A stretch of 46,354 nt of DNA from Variovorax sp. KK3. Lineage in GTDB: Bacteria; Pseudomonadota; Gammaproteobacteria; Burkholderiales; Burkholderiaceae_C. The stretch spans positions 1 to 46,354 of the forward strand of contig NZ_LYVO01000058.1 in NCBI RefSeq assembly GCF_001984055.1, read 5' to 3'. The position numbers were made by a program, and so were the translations under genes. Every line of letters begins with the position of its first letter. Within the stretch, counting starts at the first letter, position 1. Below, in pieces: positions 1 to 7,657 of this stretch. The notes under the pieces were generated by a model. It did no database searches, was not told the origin of the DNA, and saw only the letters and a program-made list of their open reading frames with translations.

Positions 1-1062
1 GTGCTGGGCCTGATCGGTGCCGTGGTGCTGGCCTCGGGCTCGCTGCTCAAGGCCATCTGCATGATCGTGCTGGGCCTCCTGATCGGCCTGGTGGGCACCG
101 ACGTGAACTCGGGCGTCGCGCGCTTCAGCTTCGACATCCCCGAACTCACCGACGGCATCAGCTTCATCGCCATCGCCATGGGCGTGTTCGGCTACGGCGA
201 GATCATCGCCAACCTGGCCAAGCCCGACGAGCACCGCGAGATCTACACCGCCAAGGTGCAAGGCCTCTGGCCCACGCGCGAGGACTTCCGCAACATGCTG
301 CCCGCCGTGCTGCGCGGCACCGCGCTGGGCTGCTCGCTCGGCATCCTGCCCGGTGGCGGATCGCTGCTGTCCGCCTTCGCCTCCTACACGTTGGAGAAGA
401 AGTTGCGCCCCCGCGCAGGCGAGATTCCGTTCGGCAAGGGCAACATCCGCGGCGTGGCCGGCCCCGAGTCGGCCAACAACGCAGGCGCGCAGACCTCGTT
501 CATTCCGCTGCTCACGCTCGGCATTCCCGGCAATCCGGTCATGGCCCTGATGGTCGGCGCCATGACCATCCACAACATCCAGCCCGGGCCGCAGGTGATG
601 ACCAGCAACCCCGAACTCTTCTGGGGCCTGATCGCGTCGATGTGGATCGGCAACCTCATGCTGATCGTGCTCAACCTGCCGCTCATCGGTATGTGGATCA
701 AGCTGCTGTCGATCCCCTACAAGTGGCTGTTCCCGGCCATCGTGCTGTTCTGCGCGGTGGGCGTGTACTCGACCAACAACAACACCTTCGACGTGTGGAT
801 GGTCGGCCTGTTCGGCATCGTGGGCTATGCGTTCCACAAGCTCGGATGCGAGCCCGCGCCGCTGCTGCTGGGCCTGATCCTGGGGCCGATGATGGAGGAA
901 AACCTCCGGCGCGCACTGCTGCTGTCGCGCGGCGACTGGAGCGTGTTCGTCACGCGGCCCATCTCGGCCGGCCTGCTGGTCGCGGCCGCGCTTCTCATGG
1001 TCATCGTGCTGCTGCCGAGCGTGAAGTCGAAGCGCGAAGAGGCCTTCGTCGAGGAGGGTTGA
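1..1062 (+). CDS. tctA: Tripartite tricarboxylate transporter large permease TctA (3' part)
   Basis: This is the large membrane subunit of a tripartite tricarboxylate transporter, which imports carboxylates in the inner membrane together with a small subunit TctB and a periplasmic TctC/Bug protein. The 353 visible residues contain family blocks GILPGGGSLLSAF (about 115-127) and GVAGPESANNAGAQT (about 150-164), followed by GIPGNP and several hydrophobic segments. TctA proteins are usually about 500 residues, so roughly 150 N-terminal residues lie outside the window and the first codon here is not the real start. No tctB or tctC is visible at this edge. The family call is secure; the substrate is unknown. 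Confidence 0.93.
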   Translation: MLGLIGAVVLASGSLLKAICMIVLGLLIGLVGTDVNSGVARFSFDIPELTDGISFIAIAMGVFGYGEIIANLAKPDEHREIYTAKVQGLWPTREDFRNMLPAVLRGTALGCSLGILPGGGSLLSAFASYTLEKKLRPRAGEIPFGKGNIRGVAGPESANNAGAQTSFIPLLTLGIPGNPVMALMVGAMTIHNIQPGPQVMTSNPELFWGLIASMWIGNLMLIVLNLPLIGMWIKLLSIPYKWLFPAIVLFCAVGVYSTNNNTFDVWMVGLFGIVGYAFHKLGCEPAPLLLGLILGPMMEENLRRALLLSRGDWSVFVTRPISAGLLVAAALLMVIVLLPSVKSKREEAFVEEG

Positions 1063-1068
1063 GCGGCG

Positions 1069-1323
1069 TCAGGGGCTCGGCGCGGCGGCGTGGCTGCTGG
1101 TCTCTTGATCGCCCGAAAGGCCTGCATCCTTGCCGACCTGAGCCATTCCCCTGGCGCGAGCGATATCGCTCAGCGCCAAGAGAAGAAGATCGCCGTCTTC
1201 GGCTTCGAGGACGGCGGTCATGTACTCGGCAATGGCAGCTTCATCCCTCAGATGGCGAACTGCATCGAACGGAAGGAGCTTTTGCCCACTGTGGCTTTGG
1301 TCTGCCTCGGGTAATCTTGACAT
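1069..1323 (-). pseudogene. Truncated addiction-module antidote (HTH) remnant
   Basis: The minus strand encodes an 84-residue frame. Its middle, from LLPFDAVRHLRDEAAIAEY through ALSDIARARGMAQVGKDAGLS, matches the N-terminal two thirds of the small addiction-module antidote family (HTH proteins of about 95-100 residues that pair with a HigB/RelE-like toxin). After GLS the family normally continues with the second HTH helix (RE-LYKAL) and a conserved tail; here the sequence changes to unrelated residues and stops six bases after the tctA stop. No toxin gene is seen on either side. I read this as a decayed relic of a toxin-antitoxin module. It occupies most of the 355-base gap after tctA. The start is uncertain. 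Confidence 0.6.
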
Positions 1324-1417
1324 CCGAACCACATGGGGCCTTGACCATGAAGAGCAAGAAGCGCGGCGCTCGATGCGCGGCACGATGTTGCCTTGCGGCG
1401 CCGAAGACGGCGAGTGA

Positions 1418-1705
1418 ATGATCCCGCCGCATCCGCTCGTCGTGCAGGCCATTCAGGAGCGGCGCCGGCTGCGCCTCACCTACCACGGGCGCACCCGGCT
1501 CGCGGAGCCTCAGTGCTATGGCATCGGCCACAGGGGCACCGAACTCCTTCGAGTGCATCAACTCCAGGGTGGCTCGCAGCGCGAGCCCTTGTTCAACCTC
1601 GCTGAGATATCGGATCTCGTCATGCTCGACGAGGTCTTCACGGCGCCCGGCCCGCACTACAAGCGCGACGACTCGGCGATGAAGATCATCTTCTGTCAGT
1701 TGTAG
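1418..1705 (+). CDS. Small WYL-like domain protein
   Basis: A 95-residue protein with the pattern AIQERRRLRLTYHGRTR, EPQCYGIG, L-V-Q-GG and a C-terminal F-APGPHYKRDD. This resembles the core of WYL-type ligand-sensing domains and a family of short stand-alone hypothetical proteins built from that core. It has no HTH, so it is unlikely to be a classical WYL regulator. The start ATG overlaps, as ATGA, the stop of a 24-codon frame beginning at 1347 (MKSKKRGARC...) that may be a leader or a remnant. It lies in a lower-GC patch with the antidote relic and the LRR gene, suggesting acquired DNA. The function is unknown. Confidence 0.6.
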   Translation: MIPPHPLVVQAIQERRRLRLTYHGRTRLAEPQCYGIGHRGTELLRVHQLQGGSQREPLFNLAEISDLVMLDEVFTAPGPHYKRDDSAMKIIFCQL

Positions 1706-1928
1706 TGCGTGCCATCCGGCATGTGGTGGGGTGTGCAACATGCGGCCTCGTCGCAGCCCGTCGACGACCGAGGAACCTTCCTCCGACGGCCGTTACGAAT
1801 GCCTCGCTCAAGCCACTGCTGCCGTGGTGATCGAACGACGACCACGGCTTGCCGTTCGATCTGGTGCGGAGGGCGAAGCGCGTCTTGCGCCTGAGCGCAA
1901 CGAAACGAACCCCAGGAAAGTTCACCGC

Positions 1929-3026
1929 ATGATTTCGAACCACAACAGGAGCGCGCGCTGCGTTGTCCCCATCCAGTCCATTCGGCCGACGCGAATGAAG
2001 TGCAAGTCGGGCGAATACACATCCTGCAAGTGGGAAGCCGCTGCCCAGTACGTTCAGCATCTCAAGGAAAGCGTTACGAGAGAAACAGCGCCTGTGCTCA
2101 ATGGCGTCGTGGTCTACAACCGGGTTCCTGCTCCTCCTGGCGCGGAAGATTCAGAGCAGACGAATGCGATCAAGGAACTGGTGGACGAGTGCCTTCAGTT
2201 CGGCGGCCAACAACTGCTGCGTGAATTCATACTTGCTGCGCGCTCCGACGTGTTGAGCGTAGTCTTGAGCCACTTCCAGCAGATGGCAGCCGAGTGCAAT
2301 GCCGGCGGCGACATGATGCATACCATTCTGAATCCCACGGGGTTCTCTGCCGAATCAGCCACGCTGCCGTCCGCGACCATGAACCCACAGCAGTGGGCGC
2401 TTCTGTGCAAGGTGTTGAGCGCGATGCCCAGTTTGAAGCATCTGCACCTGGATGGCTTGGGTGTGGCAGGGCTTGGTCTCATCAAGGGTCCTTCTCCCTC
2501 GATGGAGCTGGAATCGCTCAGTTTGGTTTTCTCGAATCCGACGACTCAACCCGAGATGCTCGCCCGACTCATGGAGGGCGGCAAGCCGGCCGATCTGAGC
2601 ATTGTCGGCAAGCCGGCGCGTTCGGCGGAGGGAGACGTGCCTTCGAGTTGCCTTGAGCGAACGTTGGTTCCATCACTTGTCAGCATCAAGATCGCCGGCC
2701 AGTTCCAGGCTGACTTCGTTGGCGATTGGATCAGGGAAATGAAGGAGGGGCGCTGCACCGGCGTCGAGCACCTCGACGTGTCCGGCACAAGCGAAGCCGA
2801 CGCGACCGGCTGGCTGCCGCAGTACGTGTCCGGTGCGAAGAGCCTGACGACCCTGAAGCTGCCCGCGATGAATGAACGTGAACTGGAGAGACTCGCCACA
2901 GCCGTCAAAAGCAGCGGGTCATTGCGCAGTGTCGAAATCGAAGGCGTGGCGAGTTCGAATCGCCACATGCAGGTCATTCAACAATGCGCATATCGAAACA
3001 AGCTTTCGCAATCCAGCTATGTGTAG
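1929..3026 (+). CDS. Leucine-rich-repeat (RNI-like) protein
   Basis: A 365-residue protein with irregular leucine-rich repeats in its C-terminal two thirds: SLKHLHLDGLGVAGL (from about residue 168), LESLSLVFS, LVSIKIAGQ, VEHLDVSGTS and SLTTLKLPAMNERELERL ending with LRSVEIEGV. The spacing resembles eukaryotic-like or effector LRRs of the ribonuclease-inhibitor type. There is no signal peptide or membrane segment. The frame is open back to 1731, but ATG 1929 is preceded by AGGAAAG at suitable spacing and the upstream residues look noncoding. Base composition is clearly lower in GC than the flanking genes (about 55% in a hand-counted 60-base line). Such proteins are often horizontally acquired and can be secreted effectors; no secretion signal is recognisable here. 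Confidence 0.7.
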   Translation: MISNHNRSARCVVPIQSIRPTRMKCKSGEYTSCKWEAAAQYVQHLKESVTRETAPVLNGVVVYNRVPAPPGAEDSEQTNAIKELVDECLQFGGQQLLREFILAARSDVLSVVLSHFQQMAAECNAGGDMMHTILNPTGFSAESATLPSATMNPQQWALLCKVLSAMPSLKHLHLDGLGVAGLGLIKGPSPSMELESLSLVFSNPTTQPEMLARLMEGGKPADLSIVGKPARSAEGDVPSSCLERTLVPSLVSIKIAGQFQADFVGDWIREMKEGRCTGVEHLDVSGTSEADATGWLPQYVSGAKSLTTLKLPAMNERELERLATAVKSSGSLRSVEIEGVASSNRHMQVIQQCAYRNKLSQSSYV

Positions 3027-3150
3027 GTGGGGGCAGTGAACAGCAATGCGGTGCGAAGTCTGCAGGTCGATGGCGCTAGGCAAAAAGATGCTCGTACGGC
3101 GAGGCGGGGTGCGAAGGGGGAGGGCGCGGACGGGCAGAGTGACGGCACTC

Positions 3151-4179
3151 TCAAGTTGCCTTGTGCTCCTCGCGAAGCACTTTCGCCGCTGCAACCATGG
3201 CCTTGAGTTTCCCGATCGCCGCCTCGCGCGGTAGGTACTTCATTCCGCAGTCCGGCGCCAGGATCACGTTCTCCGCCTTCACATAGGGCAGCGCACGGCG
3301 GATGCGGGCGACGATGGTTTCCACAGATTCGACTTCGGGCGTCGACAGGTCGATGCAGCCCACCATCACGCGTTTGCCGTCGAGCGGCTGAAGGGCCGCG
3401 CAATCCAGGTTCGATTGCGCGGTCTCGATCGACACCTGTTTGCAGCGGCACTGCGCCAACTCGGGCAAGAAGGAATAGCCGCTCGGCCGCTCGTGGATGA
3501 TGGCCGCATAGCCGAAGCAGATGTGCACGGCCGTCGTGCCCGCGATGCCTTCGAGCGCACGGTTCAACGCATCCAGCCCGTACTGCCTGGCCTTCTCGGG
3601 TCGCGCCTGCATGTAGGGCTCGTCGATCTGCACCACGTCGGCCCCTGCGGCGAACAGATCGCGGATCTCGGCGTTGACGGCCTCCGCGTAATCCATCGCC
3701 GCCTCTTCCTCCGTTTTGTAGAAATCGTTCTGCGCCTGCTGCAGCATCGTGAAGGGCCCGGGCACGGTGATCTTCACCATGCGATCGGTGTGGGCGCGCA
3801 GGAACTTCAAGTCTTCCACTTCCACCGCGTGGCGACGCTTGATGCGGCCGACGATGCGCGGCACCGGGTTGGGGTGGCCCGACCGGTCCAGCGCGGTGCC
3901 GGGGTTGTCGAGGTCCACGCCGTCGAGCGCGGTGGCGAAGCGGTTCGAATAGCTCTCGCGGCGGATCTCGCCGTCGCTCACGATGTCCAGGCCCGCCTCC
4001 TCCTGCGCGCGGATCGCCATCAGCGTCGCGTCGTTCTGCGCCTCTTCCAGATACTGCGGCGGAATGCGCCACAGCTCGCGCGCCCGCACGCGCGGCGGAA
4101 AGCGGCCGGCCAGCTTGGCGCGGTCGATCAGCCAGTCGGGCTGCGGAAAGCTGCCGACGATGGTGGTGGGGAACAGCAT
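3151..4179 (-). CDS. MetE C-terminal-like (cobalamin-independent methionine synthase family) enzyme
   Basis: A 342-residue member of the UROD/MetE superfamily corresponding to the catalytic C-terminal half of MetE. It begins TTIVGSFPQPDWL, the usual start of stand-alone Meth_synt_2 proteins. The zinc ligands expected for thiol alkylation are visible: His219-x-Cys221 (VHICFG), Glu252 and Cys311 (APDCGM). The folate-binding N-terminal half of MetE is absent, so it need not make methionine; relatives act on other methyl donors or on epoxides with coenzyme M. The start ATG is preceded by GGAGG. It is the last gene of the minus-strand operon, 38 bases after livF, which suggests a role in handling the imported compound. 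Substrate unknown. Confidence 0.75.
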   Translation of the reverse strand: MLFPTTIVGSFPQPDWLIDRAKLAGRFPPRVRARELWRIPPQYLEEAQNDATLMAIRAQEEAGLDIVSDGEIRRESYSNRFATALDGVDLDNPGTALDRSGHPNPVPRIVGRIKRRHAVEVEDLKFLRAHTDRMVKITVPGPFTMLQQAQNDFYKTEEEAAMDYAEAVNAEIRDLFAAGADVVQIDEPYMQARPEKARQYGLDALNRALEGIAGTTAVHICFGYAAIIHERPSGYSFLPELAQCRCKQVSIETAQSNLDCAALQPLDGKRVMVGCIDLSTPEVESVETIVARIRRALPYVKAENVILAPDCGMKYLPREAAIGKLKAMVAAAKVLREEHKAT

Positions 4180-4217
4180 GGATGCCTCCGTTGTCCGTTG
4201 ATTGAGAGTGGGTGGTT

Positions 4218-4928
4218 TCAAACGCCCAGGTAGGCGTGCTGGATCTCTGGCTGTGCCATCAGCTCGGCGGGCAGGCCTTCGGCGACCACGCGGCCTTCTT
4301 CGAGCACGTAGGCACGCTGCGACACCTCCATCGCCATCGCGACGTTCTGCTCCACGAGCAGCACCGACATGCCCTCGGCATTGATGCGGCGGATGGCGGC
4401 GAACATGTCGTTGACGATGCGCGGCGACAGGCCCAGCGAAGGCTCGTCCAGCAGCAGCAGGCGCGGCCGCGCCATCAGCGCGCGGGCGATGGCCACCATC
4501 TGCTGCTGCCCGCCCGACAGCTCGCCGGCCGGGCTGGCGAGCTTTTCTTCGATGACGGGAAAGAGTTCGATCACCTGGTCCAGCGTCTGGCGCCGCCGCG
4601 CCTTGGCCTGCGCGGTGAAGCTGCCCAGCTCCAGGTTCTCGAGCACGCTCATGCCGGCGAAGAGCCGCCGGCCCTCGGGCACCAGCGCGATGCCGGCCTC
4701 GCAGAAGCGGTGCGCGGGCAGTTGCGTCAGGTCGCGGCCGTCGAGCACGATGCGCCCGGCCTTGGCGCGCAGCATGCCGGCGATGGCGCCGATCAGCGTG
4801 GTTTTGCCGGCGCCGTTGGGGCCGACCACGCACAGCAGTTCGCCGGCGTGCAGGTCGAGCGACACGCCCCAGAGCGCGCGCGCGGCGCCGTAGGCCACTT
4901 CGAGGTCGCGGATTTCGAGCATGGTCAT
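4218..4928 (-). CDS. livF: Branched-chain-type ABC importer ATPase LivF
   Basis: A 236-residue ABC ATPase that powers a HAAT-family (branched-chain amino acid type) importer on the cytoplasmic face. Walker A GPNGAGKTT lies at 36-44, followed by LVPEGRRLFAGMSV, typical of LivF, the signature LSGGQQQ and Walker B LLLLDEPS. The start codon overlaps the stop of the livMG fusion as ATGA (4925-4928), indicating translational coupling; a second in-frame ATG follows two codons later. Neighbouring ring-cleavage and CoA genes suggest that the substrate is an organic acid or aromatic compound rather than leucine, as is often the case for Liv paralogues in this group. Confidence 0.93.
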   Translation of the reverse strand: MTMLEIRDLEVAYGAARALWGVSLDLHAGELLCVVGPNGAGKTTLIGAIAGMLRAKAGRIVLDGRDLTQLPAHRFCEAGIALVPEGRRLFAGMSVLENLELGSFTAQAKARRRQTLDQVIELFPVIEEKLASPAGELSGGQQQMVAIARALMARPRLLLLDEPSLGLSPRIVNDMFAAIRRINAEGMSVLLVEQNVAMAMEVSQRAYVLEEGRVVAEGLPAELMAQPEIQHAYLGV

Positions 4929-6793
4929 GCGGGGGCGACTTGCCCCAAGTAGGCGCTCATCACCTCCGGCCGCTGCATCACGTCGCGCACGCCGCCCTCG
5001 GCCAGCAGTTCGCCGTGGTTGAAGACCACGATGCGGTCGGTCAGCGCCATCACCGCGCGCATCACGTGCTCGACGAAGACGATGGTGGAGCCCTGATCGC
5101 GGATGCGCCGGATCAGCGCGACCGCTTCGTCGATCTCGCTGGGCGTGAGCCCGCACAGCACCTCGTCGAGCAGCACGAGCCGCGGACGCGAGGCGAGCGC
5201 GCGCGCCAGCTCCAGGAACTTGCGCTGGTGGAGGTTGAGGTCTTCGGGCCGCGCCATCGCCTTGTCCTGCAAGCCGGTGAACTCCAGCCACTGGATGGCC
5301 TGCCGGTTCGCGCTCTCCGGGTCGTCGACCGCGCCGCCGAACATGGTCGCGATGGCCACGTTCTGCAGCACGCTCAGGTGGCCGAAGGGCCGCGGTATCT
5401 GGTACGTGCGGGCGATGCCGCTGCCCGCGATGCGGTGCGCCGGGAAGCCGTTCAAGCAACGGTCCTCGAACCAGATCGAGCCGCTGGTGGGCGTGTAATG
5501 CCCGCTCACCACGTTGATGAAGGTCGACTTGCCCGATCCGTTGGGGCCGAGCAGGCCGAGGATTTCGCCGCGGCGGACTTCGACGTTCACGCCGGCCAGC
5601 GCGCGTACGCCTTTGAAGGATTTGCTGAGGCCTTCGACGCGCAGCAGTACGTCGGCCGGCGCAGCGGTGATCCTCGCCACCGGTGTGGCCGCGCGTGCGG
5701 TGATCGTCGCGAGGTCGGCCGGCGCCGTGCCTTCGCTCCCTCTCCCTCCGGGAGAGGGTTGGGGTGAGGGCACCGGGCCTGTGCCACCGCCGTGCGTGTG
5801 CGAACGCCTGCTGCCCTCACCCCCGCCCTCTCCCAGAGGGAGAGGGAGCAAAGCAGGCGAGCGCCGCCACAGGCGCTGCACACGCGCCAGGATGCCGTCG
5901 GGCATGAACAGGATCGCCGCGATCAGGATCGCCCCGATCGCCGCCTTGCCCGCCACCGCATGGTCCGCGGCCGTGAAGCTGTAGAGCAGCCCCGTGATCG
6001 CCACCGCGCCGACGGCCGGCCCGGCCCAGTGGCGCGTGCCGCCCAGCACGCTCATCAGCACCACCGTCAACGGCACCGTGATCGTGAACACCTCGCCGGC
6101 CGTCACGTACGAAAGGAACAACGCATGGATGCCGCCCGCCACGCCTGCCAGCGCGCAGGAGATCGCCAGCGCCATCAGCTTGTAGCGAAAGGTCGGCACA
6201 CCCATCACCTCGGCCGCGTCTTCGTCGTCGTGGATGGCGAACAGCCCGGCGCCGAACTTCGACACCTGGATGCCCCAGGCGATCAGCAGCGTGACCACGG
6301 CGGCGGCCAGCGCCAGCAGGTAGAAGGTCGACGAGGCCGTGGGCCCGATCTTCGGCACCGCCACCGCGGCCAGCGACACGCCGTTGCCGCCGTCGAGCGG
6401 CGTGTTGACCACGATCGTGCCGATCACGAAGGTGATGGCCAGCGTCAGCAGCGCGAACAGCTCGCCGCGCACGCCCTTCACGCGGAACACCACCGCGCCG
6501 AGCGCCACGCCCAGCACCGCGGCCACCAGCGCTGCGACCGGCAGGGTCCAGAGGAAGGGCCAGTCGTAGCGCGCCATCAGGTTGGCACTGGTGTAGATGC
6601 CGGCGCCGAAAAAGGCACCATGGCCGAAGGAGAAATAGCCCGAGTAGCCGGAGAGGATGTTCCAGGAAGTGGCGAGCACCACCCAGTGCAGCACGAGGTA
6701 GAGGAACGAGTCGTAGAAGGCGGGCAGGCCGAGTTGCGGGAGAAAGGCCAACGCCGCGCCGGCGGCGAGGATGAAGACCGGTGTTCGCTTCAT
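4925..6793 (-). CDS. Fused LivM permease - LivG ATPase
   Basis: One uninterrupted 622-codon frame encodes both a LivM permease and a LivG ATPase. Residues 1-305 are LivM: many hydrophobic segments, GYSGYFSFGHGAFFGAG near 49-65 and VLGGTRHWAGPAVGA near 249-263. Residues 383-622 are LivG: Walker A GPNGSGKST at 416-424, LNLHQRKFLELARAL in place of a canonical LSGGQ signature, and Walker B LVLLDEV. The linker (about 311-381) is rich in Gly, Pro and Ser and is largely encoded by a REP-type inverted-repeat pair. The start overlaps livH by ATGA (6790-6793). LivM and LivG are normally separate, though natural fusions are known. No stop or frameshift is visible. Confidence 0.9.
   Translation of the reverse strand: MKRTPVFILAAGAALAFLPQLGLPAFYDSFLYLVLHWVVLATSWNILSGYSGYFSFGHGAFFGAGIYTSANLMARYDWPFLWTLPVAALVAAVLGVALGAVVFRVKGVRGELFALLTLAITFVIGTIVVNTPLDGGNGVSLAAVAVPKIGPTASSTFYLLALAAAVVTLLIAWGIQVSKFGAGLFAIHDDEDAAEVMGVPTFRYKLMALAISCALAGVAGGIHALFLSYVTAGEVFTITVPLTVVLMSVLGGTRHWAGPAVGAVAITGLLYSFTAADHAVAGKAAIGAILIAAILFMPDGILARVQRLWRRSPALLPLPLGEGGGEGSRRSHTHGGGTGPVPSPQPSPGGRGSEGTAPADLATITARAATPVARITAAPADVLLRVEGLSKSFKGVRALAGVNVEVRRGEILGLLGPNGSGKSTFINVVSGHYTPTSGSIWFEDRCLNGFPAHRIAGSGIARTYQIPRPFGHLSVLQNVAIATMFGGAVDDPESANRQAIQWLEFTGLQDKAMARPEDLNLHQRKFLELARALASRPRLVLLDEVLCGLTPSEIDEAVALIRRIRDQGSTIVFVEHVMRAVMALTDRIVVFNHGELLAEGGVRDVMQRPEVMSAYLGQVAPA
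5735..5849. repeat. REP-type inverted-repeat pair inside the livMG coding sequence
   Basis: Two 37-base elements, 5735-5771 and 5813-5849, are inverted copies of each other with three differences by eye. Each contains its own short palindrome (CCCTCTCCC facing GGGAGAGGG). The 41 bases between them are not repeated. This is the layout of paired REP or BIME elements, usually intergenic in proteobacterial genomes. Here the pair is read through in frame as residues 315-353 of the LivM-LivG fusion, giving peptides such as LPLPLGEGGGEG and PSPQPSPGGRG. Confidence 0.85.
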
Positions 6794-7656
6794 GCCGCCT
6801 TCCCGGGCTTGAGAATCAAGATCACGATCAGCAACGTGAATGACACGATCGGTGCCCACGAAGGCGCCGTCACCGCCATCGTCACCGCCTCGCTCACGCC
6901 GATGAGCGTGCCCGCCACCAGCGGCCCGAGCGCGCTGCCCAGCCCGCCCAGCATCACGGCTGCGAACACCACGCCGATCCATGCGTACATCTGCGAAGGC
7001 GTCAGCGTGAAGCTCAACGCCAGGCACACGCCCGCGATGCTCGCGAGCGCGGCGCAGGTGCCGGCCAAGATCAGACCCAGCGCCCGTTCGTTCACGCCGA
7101 AGGCCGCGGCCACCGGGCCGTCTTGCGCGGCGGCGCGCAGCGCGCGGCCGAGGTCGGTGTAGCGCAGCACGGCCCACACGGCGAACGACAGCGCGACCGC
7201 GATCAGCAGCGTGATCAGCTCCGGCACCGGCACGAACAAGCCCGCCACCTTGAACTTGTGTTCGCCGTAGCTCGATTCGAGCTTGCGGAAGTCGGCCGTC
7301 CAGATCGACTGGATCACGCTTTCGGCGATGCCGGTGAGCCCGAAGGTCAGCAGCAGCGAATTGAAGGGCGTCACCGAGAAGCGCACCATCACCCAGTGCA
7401 ACGCGGCCCCCAGCACGAAGAAGAGCGGCACGATCACCGCCAGCGTCAACAGCGGGTCCATGCCCATCGTCGCCATCTGGTAGCACAGGTAGGCCGCCAG
7501 AAAGGCGAAGGCGAAATGCGCCAGGTTGATCAGGCGCAGCAGGCCCCAGCTCAGGCTGAGGCCCAGGCCCATCAGTCCGTACAACGCACCGACGAAGACG
7601 CCCGAGAGGATGGATTGGGACAGCAGCGAGATGCTGGGGAGGGTGAAGCCTGACAT
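6790..7656 (-). CDS. livH: Branched-chain-type ABC importer permease LivH
   Basis: A 288-residue inner-membrane permease. The N-terminus has the LivH pattern GVFVGALYGLMGLGLSLSWGLLRLINLAHF, split here only for recognition, with the typical N-L-A-H-F loop. Later blocks are GRALRAAAQD, NERALGLILAG and GGLGSALGPLVAGTLIGV, and the whole protein is hydrophobic with about eight predicted membrane segments. Its length is normal for LivH. Its ATG starts one base after the livK stop and its stop overlaps livMG, so these genes are translationally coupled. It forms the membrane channel with the LivM half of the fusion. Confidence 0.93.
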   Translation of the reverse strand: MSGFTLPSISLLSQSILSGVFVGALYGLMGLGLSLSWGLLRLINLAHFAFAFLAAYLCYQMATMGMDPLLTLAVIVPLFFVLGAALHWVMVRFSVTPFNSLLLTFGLTGIAESVIQSIWTADFRKLESSYGEHKFKVAGLFVPVPELITLLIAVALSFAVWAVLRYTDLGRALRAAAQDGPVAAAFGVNERALGLILAGTCAALASIAGVCLALSFTLTPSQMYAWIGVVFAAVMLGGLGSALGPLVAGTLIGVSEAVTMAVTAPSWAPIVSFTLLIVILILKPGKAA

Positions 7657-7657
7657 G

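Noticed and set aside
1347..1421. 24-codon frame overlapping the WYL-like gene start by ATGA
   Set aside because: Too short, Arg/Cys-rich and without a recognisable family; possible leader, but not supported enough to list as a gene.
1069..1741. Complete toxin-antitoxin pair
   Set aside because: Only the N-terminal part of the antidote is present, and no HigB/RelE-like toxin is recognisable on either strand nearby.
1731..1928. N-terminal extension of the LRR protein
   Set aside because: In frame but without a ribosome site or convincing protein sequence; ATG 1929 has AGGAAAG upstream.
3151..4833. A long minus-strand frame running from within livF through the MetE-like gene, suggesting a fusion
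   Set aside because: The upstream part is livF read in the wrong frame; the real MetE-like protein starts at 4179 with a good ribosome site.
5792..7162. Long plus-strand open frame opposite livMG and livH
   Set aside because: High-GC antisense frame; its residues are Arg/His/Gly-rich and match no family, while the minus strand carries clear LivM and LivH motifs.
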